A DNA stretch of 64,000 bases, taken from NCBI GenBank assembly GCA_029747585.1, contig JAPEVF010000036.1:62001-126000 (forward strand). Reading direction: 5' to 3'. Made by a program: the position numbers and the translations under genes. This document shows positions 1 through 11,006 of this stretch, in pieces. Position 1 is the stretch's first letter. Each line of letters starts with the position of its first letter. Under the pieces are notes generated by a model. The model saw only the letters and a program-made list of their open reading frames with translations. It had not been told where the DNA came from and did not search any database. This DNA comes from Pleurotus djamor (lineage: Eukaryota > Basidiomycota > Agaricomycetes > Agaricales > Pleurotaceae).

Positions 1-510
1 GCCCGTCATGACCAGGCGCACAAATGTGTCTCCTGCATGATACGCCGCCGATCCACGTTCACGATCTTGAGCATCTAGCCGAGCCAGCGACATGAATGAC
101 TTCACCAGGCCCGATTGTAGGGCGATACGGGTGAATTCATCATACTTGGACAAGCGTCCGGGAGTGAAATTCGAAGATATTCCCATCTTGATAGTACGCT
201 GGTTGATACGATGAGAAGATGATGCCAACTAGCCAAGTCAAGCTGGACGTGCCGCAAATTTGAGAAGAGAGGAAGGATCTTGATCATGGCGCGCGAGTTC
301 GACGAAGAGAGGTGGTAATCTTGAGATTAAGATTGATGGATGTGCTTCAAGGTAGTCAAATGGATCCAAATTCGGATTCATATTGATCTTGAAGGGTCCA
401 CGCAAACCATCAACACCGTCGGTGAAGTTCGCCCAAACGGGTTCTCGGTAATTCCCTTGGTCAGGGGGATCCTTTAAACATAGGAGTAGTTTCTCATTGT
501 TCCATTGCAT
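1..510 (-). CDS. Unrecognised protein, 3' part cut by window edge
   Basis: I do not recognise this protein. On the minus strand there are two coherent coding stretches. The first runs from about 510 down to about 270 and contains the segments VWANFTDGVDGLRGPFK and ILISRLPPLFVELAR. The second runs from about 190 to the window edge and contains FTPGRLSKYDEFTRIALQSG and DRERGSAAYHAGDTFVRL. They are separated by a probable short intron ending near 201 (a CAG acceptor). The first in-frame ATG I can find is at 510; an upstream exon is possible, so the start is provisional. The gene runs off the left edge, and its end is not visible. It lies downstream of, and in the same direction as, the P450 gene. 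The two stretches could belong to one gene or to unrelated exons; the exact splice phase was not resolved. Confidence 0.35.
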
Positions 511-734
511 CAGCTTGCAACTTCGTACAGAGTTAGATGCGCCAATTTTCGAGCCTGGAATGTGACAGAGCTTCAAGCACAGTCGCGCAGAAGACGTTCA
601 GTTCTGACGCACAGTGGAAGATAATTAGCTTGTATCAGTAATACTACAAGGCAAGTCCGTTGGAGCACAAATAATCAAAGCCTACGGAGATGGTATCGCC
701 CGTGCACGCAGAAGGCATGTCCGAATCTGCCTGC

Positions 735-3478
735 TCACGCCTCCGCCTCTGCCATCCTAATCCAGAGCCCGCCCTGAGGATCGCACGCTGGTCAGTATCG
801 TTTACTTGGACTGGAGCCGATCTAGAAACACGGACCTTCACCGCCATTGTGAGATGGATAGAAGCCATGACCTTCTCCGTCGCCTTTGTACCGACACAAT
901 CTTTCCACTCAGCAGGAGGGAGCGTTGAAGGTGGCTGCGCTTCGGGTGCTAGACTGAACCCAGAGAACTTCTGTAGCAGCTTGATGAAGAAGTAGGACAC
1001 TTCGTGATATGCGAACTAAGTAAGAATGGGGGCTTAGTGATTGATCTACCACCGAGAGCGTTGAGTTGACGAACCTGTTGGCCAAGGCAAATTCGCGGAC
1101 CGGCATTGAATGGGACAAATACTGCAAATTGTAGATTAAGCTAAGTTCTGGAGAAGGATAGAGTAGATGGGCTAGAACATACTAAACGGGTTCTTGGTGA
1201 GTAGCTTGACTCTGTCATCCAAGAATCGCTCTGGATCGAAGTTCCAGGCTACGGAAAGGTGAGAAGTTATTCGAGGCAATAGGCGGGGCGCATCAAGTAC
1301 ACCAACATACCAGTAGGTCCCCAGAGATCCTTGCGGCGGTGCATCATGAATACACTATACGAACAGCTGTGAAAGGAGACAACGTGAGTGAGATACCTTG
1401 TCAAATAGGGTCAACGACGAACTCTGTGTGAGCTGGAATAAAAAAAAGGTTTCTCCCCTGGAATTGACGGTGGCAAGGTCGTATCCCGCTTGGACATTCT
1501 ATGAATTTCAAAGTCGTTGAGAAAAGCACTAGATGGAAAAACTGCGGGGTGGACCAACGGACCTGCCGTCAAATGGCCTGTATTTTTGTGATTAGACTCT
1601 ATTCAATCAAGAACAAGAGCAACCGGACCGTTACTTACACAGGTGGATAGAGGCGGAGAGTTTCTATACCAAGATTATTGCGTTGAAGCGAGAAACGGGA
1701 TGAATACACGAACCGTTAATGAATGCTCGCATGTACTTCATGTCTCGAAGATCATCAAAATCCGGTCGCTTCTGAGGACCAACTTTTTCGAGCACTTCCT
1801 GCCTCAATTTAGCAAGGATATCCGGATGTTCGGCGAGCATGTAAGTGCCAAATGTCATGGTGCATGCAGTCTGTCAAAACGAGCTCAATTCATGAACATT
1901 ACTTACTTATGTTGAAGAAGGACTGACCGTATCCCGACCCGCAAGCATAATATTGAGGATCTCATCCTGTATGATTTGGTGGTCTAAAGAAAGAGGAATT
2001 TCATTTCAAGGGGCGCAGAGTTACAGGTCGGAGAGCGCACCTTGAGTTGTGTTAACCAAATGATCCAGCAGGGTTTCACCTTCATCATCCTTAAGCTCCG
2101 TGTTAACATCCTTGTTATTGTGTCGTTGAATAGCTTTCTGGACGATTGGGTCGATGAAGCTATTGACTATATCTCGATGTGGCTTGACAGCGTCCGTCCA
2201 CTCAAATGCGGGCCAATGGATACCGTGGAAGTTACGAAACGCAGTGATGTTCTGACCTTCAACAAAAGACCGAGAAAAGATGTTTGCAGGGTGATCTGCG
2301 TTCGCAGAGGAGATTGACAAGGGAGAGGTGTGTGGGTAATTCAATCCAGCAGCGAGGGACTTGACATCTTGACCAAACAGAAACTCAGCCGATGAGTCCA
2401 AGGTGAACCTGGAGATCATATCCTATTCGACGATGAGCGATCCCACAATACAATGAGCCACAAGGGGAAGTAAATCACTTACTTGAAAGTCAATGGGGTG
2501 GCCTTCGCGGAGGCGAATTTTGGCTTGATGTAATGCATCTTCCGCATGACGATCGAAATTGTCAAAGTGACTGATTCGTTCCTTGGTAAAGAAAGGTCTG
2601 GTCATACTTCTATGGAACCTATTGAACACCGAGAGTTGGTCAGGAGATCAGTAATACGAGGGAACCGAGCTTACTTCCAGCGATCACCTGTTCAGAGAAG
2701 GTTCGAGATTGGGATCATCCGAGGGTGTGGATACGCAACTAGAGCCATACCATCGGAATTAAAAACCCCGGTTCCTAGGAAGGTGGAGAACTGCGCTTCG
2801 GATGCAGGACCTAGAAGGTTGAGTGAGATAGACGCAAGACTGCGCCAGATTGAAGAGGCTAACCTTTCTCGAAGTCATCGAATTGAGTCGCCAAGATCGC
2901 CTGAATCCACCATGTCTAGGAACATCAACCAAAAAACAAAGGTGGAAGTTCTTACCTTGACGTGCTGAGGTTCAGTAGTAAAAAGCTTTCAAGACAAATG
3001 TGTTCGATAAGTGTCCTTCAACGGTGAAACCTGAGAGCTCACTCGTTTATCGGAAAGGACCGTGAGGGTATAAGCGTTTCCATAGGTCTTGCTCCATTTC
3101 TCAAAGATGTCACCTGCAAGACGAGAATTAAAAGAACCCCGGCATCACATGGACTAGTAACCTACCGGGATATCCGTGCTCAAAGGACTCTCGCATCTCT
3201 TGGCCAAGGCGTAGACCACCAACGGAATCCGTAATATTCGGAGGTGGCACAGCGCCGTGACGTCGCGCCGCTGCACGTTTGTTACGGTCATCCCAGAAGG
3301 AGGATCCTACGAGGTAGACGGGGATGGCAAGAACGGATAGACCTAGGACGGAACCAAGTGGGAGAGTATGGTACCCCAGTTGAGAGGCCACGGTCAAAGT
3401 CGCATAGGTGACGAAAGATGGTGCTAAGAAAAATGGGAGGTGCTTGACGATATGGACGAGCCCAATTGGTAGGGCCAT
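735..3478 (-). CDS. Cytochrome P450 (CYP63/CYP52-like fatty acid or alkane hydroxylase type)
   Basis: A haem-thiolate monooxygenase, expected in the ER membrane, with NADPH-P450 reductase as electron donor. The N-terminus (ATG at 3478) has hydrophobic segments followed by a basic stretch, then exons with DIFEKWSKTYGNAYTLTVLS and LGTGVFNSDGDRWKFHRSM (C-helix WxxxR/H region). The I-helix motif AGRDT is near 1930, the K-helix ETLRLYPPV near 1650-1720, and the haem-binding loop FNAGPRICLGQ near 1083-1120, with its Cys ligand. After HLTMAVK an open frame runs on to 644 without family similarity, but splicing out a short intron (GTCCGT..CTCAG, about 840 to 780) yields the family-typical C-terminus GGLWIRMAEAEA and a stop at 735. 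About ten introns. AGRDT plus GPRICLG is characteristic of the CYP52/CYP63 group that hydroxylates alkanes, fatty acids and aromatics in fungi; substrate is inferred from family only. Confidence 0.88.
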
Positions 3479-3964
3479 AATGGCAGAGGGAAGAAGATTC
3501 GTGTGTGCTTCGTCACTCTGTGCTAGACAAGGGATTTATAGAGAAGCTAATACTTATCGTCCCACAATGCGCAGGGCCTATCGCAAAGCAGTGAATAATA
3601 CAGACTAGGGAGATGGGCGCTCAGGTTCAGAAAGCTGCGGAGACGCGTGAGCCACAGTGCCGCAGGCCTTGAAACCCAGTTGCGACGCGTCTCCTGTACG
3701 ACACCAGAAGCCGAGCTGAATTTCTTCGTCATCCAAGCTGCCCACGCGGTCAACTTGAGGCATTCTTCCCCACAGGAGATGGTCACTCGAACCTGTGACC
3801 GTGGCAGCCGTTGGGAATACCGAGTCGGTCATCTTGGCAGGCGGTCTTCGAGCTCTAGGGGCTTATGGAGATGGAAAGTGCTTTGAAACGGAAAGCAAGA
3901 ATAAATAAATCATACAGTCTAATACTTGTACAATGAACGTTGATTATTGAGCTGGAAGATGTGC
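3479..3964. other. Intergenic between P450 and homogentisate dioxygenase
   Basis: This stretch lies upstream of the P450 start and downstream of the homogentisate dioxygenase stop. Overlapping short open frames exist on both strands (for example 3605-3832 minus), but none has a recognisable motif or a convincing ATG and splice structure. It probably holds the P450 promoter and the 3' end of the neighbouring gene. Confidence 0.5.
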
Positions 3965-6199
3965 TTATTTAGTAGTCTTGAGAGGCGGCAAGCCAGCAGC
4001 CTTCAAGTCGCTGTTGACTTCGTCGAGATGGTTTACAAAGTTGCCTTTCAAGTTATCCCACATCTTGGGCTCGTGTTCTATGAATGGAACCCGAAACGAA
4101 GCGATCTAGATCAGACAGAGAGCGTGTACTGGGACTGATATTGGGCGCACCGTGGAGAGTACCGGTTTTCTTCATCGCCCAGTCTGTTAAAGTCAGCATC
4201 ATGCTAGACTCCATCATGAAGGCTTTGCACCCAATCAGTATGCAGCACGGCGCGTTAATAGGGGTCAGCGCTCACCCAATGTGCCCTCGTGCACTCTCAC
4301 AGGTTTGAGATCGGCTTCCGAGGCTGCCTTGAATTCATCATAGGAAACTAGCCACGTGAAGTGTCTGAGTGCCTGGATCAACGAACAGAACAGTAACTCA
4401 CCTCCATGGGGACAGAAGCCGGTCTCGTAACTCGCACCACCAGGGGCGAACGAATCACTACGGCCGCCGTATTCACCGTAGATAAGACCCATGAACTCAG
4501 TCGCAGCATTGCGATGATAGTACTGGGAGGAAGGAAGAAAAAAGTCAGGACGATTGGAGAAAAGGAAGAGGACTGAAGAGGACTGACAGGAGGTCTGAAT
4601 GTACCAGTCGAAACTTCCCATCGTCCGCTGAATATGAGAAAATCGGACACGGGGATGCCGCTCATCTTGGATTTAGCAGTGAGAATACAGAAGACGGATG
4701 GGTCGAGGTGGTCCTTTGAAATACTGCCCACAAACACAAATTTTTCCATGGCATACTTGTATGGGACATAGCTGTCATAAATAAGAAGACGTTAGAGAAT
4801 GAAGGGGCGAAGCGTGAGGGATTGACGAACTTGCCGTGCCAAGCTACGACGTCGAAGGGTGTGTGCTCCTGTTTGCAGACGAACAGCTTTCCTGACAGTC
4901 TGTATATCAATAACCCATCAGTGTTCCGCCCTCTCGCACTATGGTGCACCCATACTTGTAAACAACTAAGCAAATAAGGGTCCAATCAGCGCACGTACTG
5001 GTGAGAAGTTGAGCGAAAATACACCTACTTTCCCAAGGTGATTGATCAAGATCAAAGGACGCGACGGGTATTTCGAAATCGCGTGGGTTGGCCAGACCAT
5101 GGCCACCCAGAGGGCCGAGTTCAGGAAGCTCATAGTGAGAACCAAAGATCTCCTGGATGTCTGCCGTGAAAGTCAGACCCGAGAATGTAGCTATTTCGCG
5201 GCAATCAACTCACATCCTCGGGACGGGCCATCCGGGAGTTTCACCTCGAGACAGGCCGTTAGGCATATAGTGAGAGAGTGACCGTGTGTTGGCAATTCAC
5301 CTTGAACTTCATACCACGGGGAATGACGAACAGCTCGCCGGGGCGCACCATCAACCTTTGAATCACGTTGTGAGCGGTAGAGAGGTGTTGAGAAAACGGC
5401 ACTGACCTCCCAAATTCTGTTTGTATATCAAGACGTCCCTGCTGTGGGAGGATCAACATTTCACCGTCATTGTTACAGAAGGCCTTCTTGTCCATAGACT
5501 GAGTCGCGAGATATATATGTATCGCGAGACCTTCCCTCAGCGTCGGATCTCCATTCCCAGCCAATGTCTTGAGACCGTCAACGAAGTCGAGGTTTTCGTT
5601 TTCCGAGGGCATCTGGAAGGGATACCATGCCAACTGGGTGGGGCTGACATGGACTTTCGGATTCATCGAGAGAAAACATGATTCGAGCTGGAAAAGAGTA
5701 TATCAGGAGCAATCGTGCGACCAGGGGTTAGTACCATACGTCTGGGTTGTCTGGCAGTTCACTGAAACCTTGGTGTGCTACTGAAGGACGGATGCGATAG
5801 AGGAACCTGAGTGAATGTTCACCCTTGCGAAGATCGGTGATGCGAAGGGAGAACTCACGCGTGCATGTTCTCATGCCTTGGTGCGATGAAGGGAGAACCA
5901 GTCACCTAATGAATCTCCAATGAGTGCGCGCATGCGCACGCAACGCGATTGCGTACCCCTTCTTGATATAGTTGATACTTGTTTTTCTGAGGCATACTTT
6001 GACCTTGAGGGAGTGCTCCGGGACTGAGTATAGACGAGATCAGTCCCATAGTAAGCAGCGACACTCTGAGGACTCACATGGCTTCCGAGGCAAACCTATT
6101 CCCCAATCCGACCTGGTAGACATACGGGTCCGCCTTTGTCGGTGTGGTACTGAAGGCACCTTGGGCAGATGCGCCGGTAGTATCAACAGAAGAGCTCAT
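3965..6199 (-). CDS. hmgA: Homogentisate 1,2-dioxygenase
   Basis: A non-haem Fe(II) dioxygenase that opens the homogentisate ring to maleylacetoacetate, the central step of phenylalanine/tyrosine catabolism in the cytosol. The ATG at 6199 begins [17 protein letters not shown], and the family hallmark [13 protein letters not shown] follows. Spliced exons then read in family order: [135 protein letters not shown] and [11 protein letters not shown]. The iron-binding region (His-Pro-Phe/Glu context) lies in the C-terminal half. A last intron is needed to reach the end LPPLKTTK at 3965. At least eight short introns. In Aspergillus this gene clusters with fumarylacetoacetase and maleylacetoacetate isomerase; neither is seen next to it here. 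Confidence 0.95.
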
Positions 6200-6246
6200 G
6201 GTGGAAAGACTGGAAGCGCGATGGAGGTTGGGCCACTTTCGTCATT

Positions 6247-6254
6247 TATTTATA
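6247..6254 (-). promoter_or_regulatory. Probable TATA box of homogentisate dioxygenase
   Basis: TATAAATA on the minus strand, about 50 bases upstream of the ATG at 6199. The distance is usual for a fungal TATA element, but the assignment rests on motif and spacing only. Confidence 0.45.
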
Positions 6255-7946
6255 CAAGGACAATCTAACCATTGGGAATTCTGATTTTCCGTGAAAGCTA
6301 TCAACAGAGCATCATGTCTCGTTTCTCTCCCATCACAATCGCAAACATGCCTACCTCTGGGACAAATCCACCCCTTTTGGAGCCCCCCACTCAAGGTAAT
6401 GGGACCCGAGCGTAACCCTTCACGGAGGCAGCATTAGTGGCTTTACCCATGAGGTTAGACCTCACATGGCACCTCAGACAAGCCAGGTGCCTACTCGAGC
6501 CGCCGTCATTGGAAGGCCGCCGTTCGTCCAGGAAGGTCATCCCACGTTATCGTGGATTCAGCGGCCGCCGAGGAGAGGGCTCTGTTGGGCAAGTTACCGA
6601 GAGCGTCTTTTGAAGAGCCCCAAAGTCCGAGTTCCGGCCCAGAGTGCAGTTCTGAAGCTTGAGCCATCCAAGTCATAGAAAAGCATGTACGTCAATGGAA
6701 GGGTGGTCACTATTAAAATATTAAACATTGAAGCGAAACAGGGAGATGGATAGGCGAAGTTGTGGCAGGATTCAACAGAGACGAGATCTTGGCACGATCG
6801 TGTGAATCTTATCAGGGGTGGAGTGCGTGATCTGGTCATTGTCCATGAGGCCAGAGTCTCCCATCTCTCATCTAACACTGGCTTCTCAGCGATGACTGGT
6901 AGCAGATTGTGAGTATACTCAGATTGAGAGACTGTTTCCATCAACTTGGATCCTTGGTCAATGGTAAAATCGATTGACCGCAACGTTTGAGGCCAGATGC
7001 ATATTCAGGTCCTGAAAATCATTCCCGTTGAGAGTTGGAAATTCTGCGTAAGCTCGACCTCCTAGCGAAGGATTTGGCAGAGCTCAGTGTCTTGTCGACG
7101 TGTCTGCCACTTGACTGCATTTTGCTGGAACTTTGGCCATCCCTATTTTTGTTCTCACCCCTATATTAGCGCGGTCTCGACTCTCGACAGACTTTTCTCT
7201 TTTTGCGATCGATCACTTTCATCGCATTTCTTGTCCCCCCGTCGGCGGGCTATCTACCTACTTTCGTGGTCTCATCGGGACACGACGCTCTCTCTCGCTG
7301 CGCTGTAGGCCCTCTCATAGTACTGAGCTGTTGTCCTTCAGTTTGTCTTGCTATATCGGTCTAGAATTCAAATTGGCGATGTTGGCCTTTGGTTTCCATG
7401 TGCAGCATCACACCGTCGATGTTTCAACGTCGACGCCTGATTTTACTCATGGGTCACTCACCGTGACTGCCGCCCTCGCTACCTTCCGAAGACCGCGTCT
7501 GATCATATGTAGCTTTCCTGGCGTAGCGTCCATACCAGCGACTATGGTCTCGAAAGAGCTAAAGTCAGGATACATATGATGAAAATGACATCAGAATGTG
7601 GTGCAAGGTCGGCCCAGGGCTAAAGGTGGTGTCAACCAAGCTAATTCAGGTTAGCAGCTTGCACTCACTTCCATTATGATGATATTCTTCTTGCCAATTT
7701 GTGTTGCGTGTTTTTACGTCTCTTTGACTTATGCAGGGGATTTTCTATCGGGGGACAACGAAACAAACAGTGCGGGCCTTCAGGACTGCGGCGTGAATAC
7801 GCCTCTGCGGTTTCACGTGTTTCGAGGGCCAGAGACGCGAGAAGCGTAATAATATGCAACCCAAGCTAAAGCGCTAATCGTTATTGGCCGACATGGTTAT
7901 AAGGACGGCGTCGTATGCTTGACGGAGCTTAGCCCCCTTCGCGTCC
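6255..7946. other. Intergenic, no convincing gene
   Basis: About 1.7 kb between the divergent homogentisate dioxygenase and the first CE4 gene. Open frames at 6594-6983 (minus) and 7133-7579 (plus) were inspected. The first has no ATG at its listed start, neither has recognisable domains, and composition is unlike neighbouring coding exons. TTATAAGG at about 7895 is a plausible TATA-like element for the CE4 gene. Confidence 0.45.
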
Positions 7947-9081
7947 TTGGCTCTCTCCCCCACCCTTTACGACCTTATCCAGAAAATTTTCGCTTCTCTC
8001 TGTGTCACCGTTGTTCTCGCCGTCGTTGGAAGCGTGAACGCGGCAGCCGCCCCTCAGAAGCGCGCTGCTCTGGCCAACGTCTACACCAAGTGCACGGTCC
8101 CCAATACCGTCGCTCTTACCTTCGTGCGTCCACCCAAATCCACGAAACTCGGGAGGATTCTGACCTTGATTTATGAAGGATGATGGACCTTACATCTACA
8201 TGGAGAGTGTCAGCGACGCGTTGCTTGCCGCTGGTGGAAAGGGTACCTTCTTCTTTAACGGAAACAACTGTACGCGTCTTTTTTGTCGTGGGTCCTACTC
8301 GGTCTAACCATGAATGCGCAGATGGGTGTATTTATAGTGATGATAACATTCGACGTGTCAAGCTCGCCCACGACAAGGGTCACCAAATCGCCTCGCATAC
8401 TTGGGCCCACAAACACTTGAGCTCCTTAACCTGGGATCAAGGTAAGTAGGCTAAACGACAAGTACGGCAGGAATTCAAAATCTCACCTTTATTTGTAGTT
8501 CACGATGAGATGTGGAGGGTTGAACGTGCGTAACAGTGTAAAAACTTGGGGAGTCGTGCTTGCTCACTCACCTTCATATCTAGAGGCACTCCAACGAATC
8601 GCTGGTGTCACCCCTGCCTTCATGCGTCCCCCTTACGGTGAATATAACGAAAATGTTCGCCGCGCTGCTGCCGTCCGCGGTCAAAGTCTTGTCATCTGGG
8701 ATTTCGAGTACGTCTTACCTCTGTGCTTCCATCTATATATACTCAACAAAGTACTTCCATCAGCTCTGGCGATTCAGCTGGCGCAACGACTCAACAGATG
8801 GTTGACAAATACAACGCGATCGCTGCCCAACGCCCCAGCAATATACTCGCTTTGAACCACGACACCAACCAACAATCCGCTCAGGTTGTTATCCCCCAGG
8901 CCATCCAACGATTGAAGCAGGCTGGTTACAGACTCGTTACTGTCGCTGAATGCCTTGGTCAACAACCATACCAATCCGTCGGCCAACCCCAAGTCAAAGA
9001 TGTAAGTCGTTCCCGCCTAGCTCCCACCATGATCGATCTTTTGTTGATAACGCGTCTTCGTAGGCATCTTGGCAATGTTAA
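7947..9081 (+). CDS. Secreted CE4 polysaccharide (chitin) deacetylase, copy 1, no in-frame ATG
   Basis: A carbohydrate esterase family 4 (NodB-fold) metal-dependent deacetylase acting outside the cell on chitin or acetylated polysaccharides. Spliced exons give a hydrophobic signal peptide (KIFASLCVTVVLAVVGSVNA), VYTKCTVPNTVALTF joined to DDGPYIYMESVSDA (intron 8124-8178, catalytic TFDDGP), GCIYSDDNIRRVKLAH, HQIASHTWAHKHL (the metal-binding H-x3-H), FMRPPYGEYNENVRRAA, SLVIWDFDSGDSAGA, ILALNHDTN, LVTVAECLGQQPY and a final exon ending DASWQC at 9081. The order and spacing match the family and copy 2 downstream. Odd: no in-frame ATG precedes the signal peptide. The frame is open from 7921, the position of copy 2's ATG corresponds to AAAATT here, and the start given (7947, TTG) is only an outer limit. 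A non-AUG start, a missing 5' exon or a sequence error are all possible. Confidence 0.85.
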
Positions 9082-9818
9082 AGCAGATTTGCTTACTTCG
9101 TACTTACCATCGACGTTTCCTAGTCTTGGACTTGCAGCATTCATATTTCGGACCTTTTACATAAATTAGTAGTCGCACATATTCTACTTACAAGCCAATG
9201 ATACCGACCCGTCGGCTTGGGTAGCATCCCCACACCATGGCGCAGCGTTGACGTAAACTTGGAAGTTGTTTGAGTGATCGAACTTGATCGACGGATAGTA
9301 CTTACGTTGATCAAGGGCAACCATTTGACAAGCGCCCGACAAGCTTGTGCATCACTCTGACTGTCACCGTCGAGTTGCCGTCGAGAATCGATGACGAGCA
9401 CGACCATCGTCAATTAGGCATCGAGGAACATGCTTCAAGAGTTCAAGACCACTCATTCCATTCCGCCCGTCTGCAATTCTCCCTCGCCTCTCCCGAGTCC
9501 AAACGACATAAAACTGTTGAACCACCGTCGGATGCTGGCTTTTACCCATGCTTCGAAGCCACTAGCGGGTACTTGGCACTGTCATACCATTGGATCGAAA
9601 AGGCCAGAATGATCTGTGAAGATTTCCTCGTAATTAGGGAAACCGTAGTTCAGGGTAAGCTTTGTAAAAATTCTTGCATGCACACTGGGCTGACAGGAAT
9701 GTTTGCATGTAATAAAAGTCGGAGGCTCGTTATAACTTATGAATGCACGATCCCATTCTTCGGACCTCCCCCTTCCACTCCTTCGTTTTCGTCTTCTCGA
9801 CTTCGCTTTACTTCAGAC
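9082..9818. other. Intergenic between the two CE4 genes
   Basis: About 740 bases. A long plus-strand frame starts near 9345 and runs into the first exon of the second deacetylase, but the upstream part shows no signal peptide or domain and looks fortuitous. It should contain the terminator of copy 1 and the promoter of copy 2; a pyrimidine-rich tract at about 9765-9815 precedes the ATG. Confidence 0.5.
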
Positions 9819-10904
9819 ATGTTTATTGCTCTGAGCCTCACATTCGTTTTATCGGCCCTTGGTGCTCACGCTGCGTTCCATAAGCACGGCGGTCTGCCTA
9901 CTGTCTATACCAAATGTACGGTCCCCAATACCGTTGCTCTAAGTTTCGTGAGTGCTTCTGTGAGTTTCCTAGTTGTTCTATACCCTGATTATCAATAGGA
10001 CGACGGTCCATACATCTACATGGAGGATGTTAGTAACGCTTTGACTGCGGCTGGCGCGAAGGGAACTTTCTTCCTGAATGGAAACAACTGTGGGTCCTTT
10101 CCGGTTGACATTCTCTGAGCCCGCTCACGTGTAATCCAGATGGTTGCATCTACAGTGACGATAACATCCGTCGCATAAGACATGCTTATGATCAAGGACA
10201 TCAAATCGCTTCTCATACTTGGTCGCACGCCCATCTCAACGAGCTTAACTGGTTCCAAGGTTTGCCGTCTCCAATTCATGTTAGAGCTCACAAGGTTTGA
10301 CTCTTTTCTTTACAAAGTCAACCAAGAAATGGAGAAGGTTGATCGTGAGTAATATATGGACGTTTAACCGCAAATGACCTTGCTTACCAGTTCCATTGTT
10401 CAGAGGCTCTTCAACGTATCGTCGGTGTGAAACCAGCCTTCGTGCGTCCTCCGTTCGGAGAGTACAATGATAACGTCCAACGCGTGGCCGCCACCCGTGG
10501 CCAAACTATCGCTTTATGGGACTTCGAGTTAGTTATCCTTCCTCTCCCGCTCACGAAGTAGGTCCTTACATTGACCTCCTACTCCAGTTCCGCGGATTCC
10601 GCTGGGGCTAGCGTCGAGCAAATGGTCACCAGCTACAAGAACGTAGCCGAACAGCGTCCCGAATCTATCCTTGCCTTGAATCACGACACCTACGAGGGTC
10701 TTGCGTTGCAAGTTTTACCTCAAGCTATCCAGTTGTTGCAGCAAGCTGGGTACAATCTTGTTACCGTTGCTGAGTGTTTAGGCAAGCAGCCCTATATATC
10801 CGTGCGCAGGCCAGAGAATAAGAAGGTGAGTTAAAACTTGCACTACACCCTCCCCGTCTAAACGGCGATCCTCTCGCACTTTTCAGAGATCTTGGACATG
10901 CTGA
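9819..10904 (+). CDS. Secreted CE4 polysaccharide (chitin) deacetylase, copy 2
   Basis: The tandem paralogue of the preceding gene, with the same intron pattern. The ATG at 9819 starts a clear signal peptide (MFIALSLTFVLSALGAHAA). Then VYTKCTVPNTVALSF joins DDGPYIYMEDVSNALTAAG, giving the catalytic TFDDGP equivalent SFDDGP. It continues GTFFLNGNN, GCIYSDDNIRRIRHAYDQG, HQIASHTWSHAHL (metal-binding histidines), FVRPPFGEYNDNVQRVA, IALWDFE, SADSAGASVEQMVTSY, ILALNHDTYEG and LVTVAECLGKQPY, ending RSWTC with a stop at 10904. About 250 residues after splicing, single catalytic domain, no carbohydrate-binding module. CE4 contains chitin deacetylases, peptidoglycan deacetylases and acetyl-xylan esterases; the fungal secreted single-domain form is usually annotated chitin deacetylase. 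The next gene, on the opposite strand, is a xylanase. Confidence 0.93.
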
Positions 10905-11006
10905 GTTCAAGGCCGTTACCATGGACTTTTTCTCGAAAGGATATATTGTTTTCCTTCACACACTTCGCCTTCAATAATCACTTCGGTATAGACTAGGGAC
11001 AAATGT

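Noticed and set aside
644..840. C-terminal extension of about 60 residues on the left P450
   Set aside because: The extension has no family similarity. An in-phase intron gives the usual GGLWIRM ending with a stop at 735.
7133..7579. Plus-strand frame of 148 codons upstream of the first CE4 gene
   Set aside because: Ser/Thr/Phe-rich composition without motif or splice partners; probably fortuitous in pyrimidine-rich DNA.
9345..9830. Long plus-strand frame joined to the start of the second CE4 gene
   Set aside because: The upstream part has no signal peptide or domain. The ATG at 9819 is followed at once by a good signal peptide.
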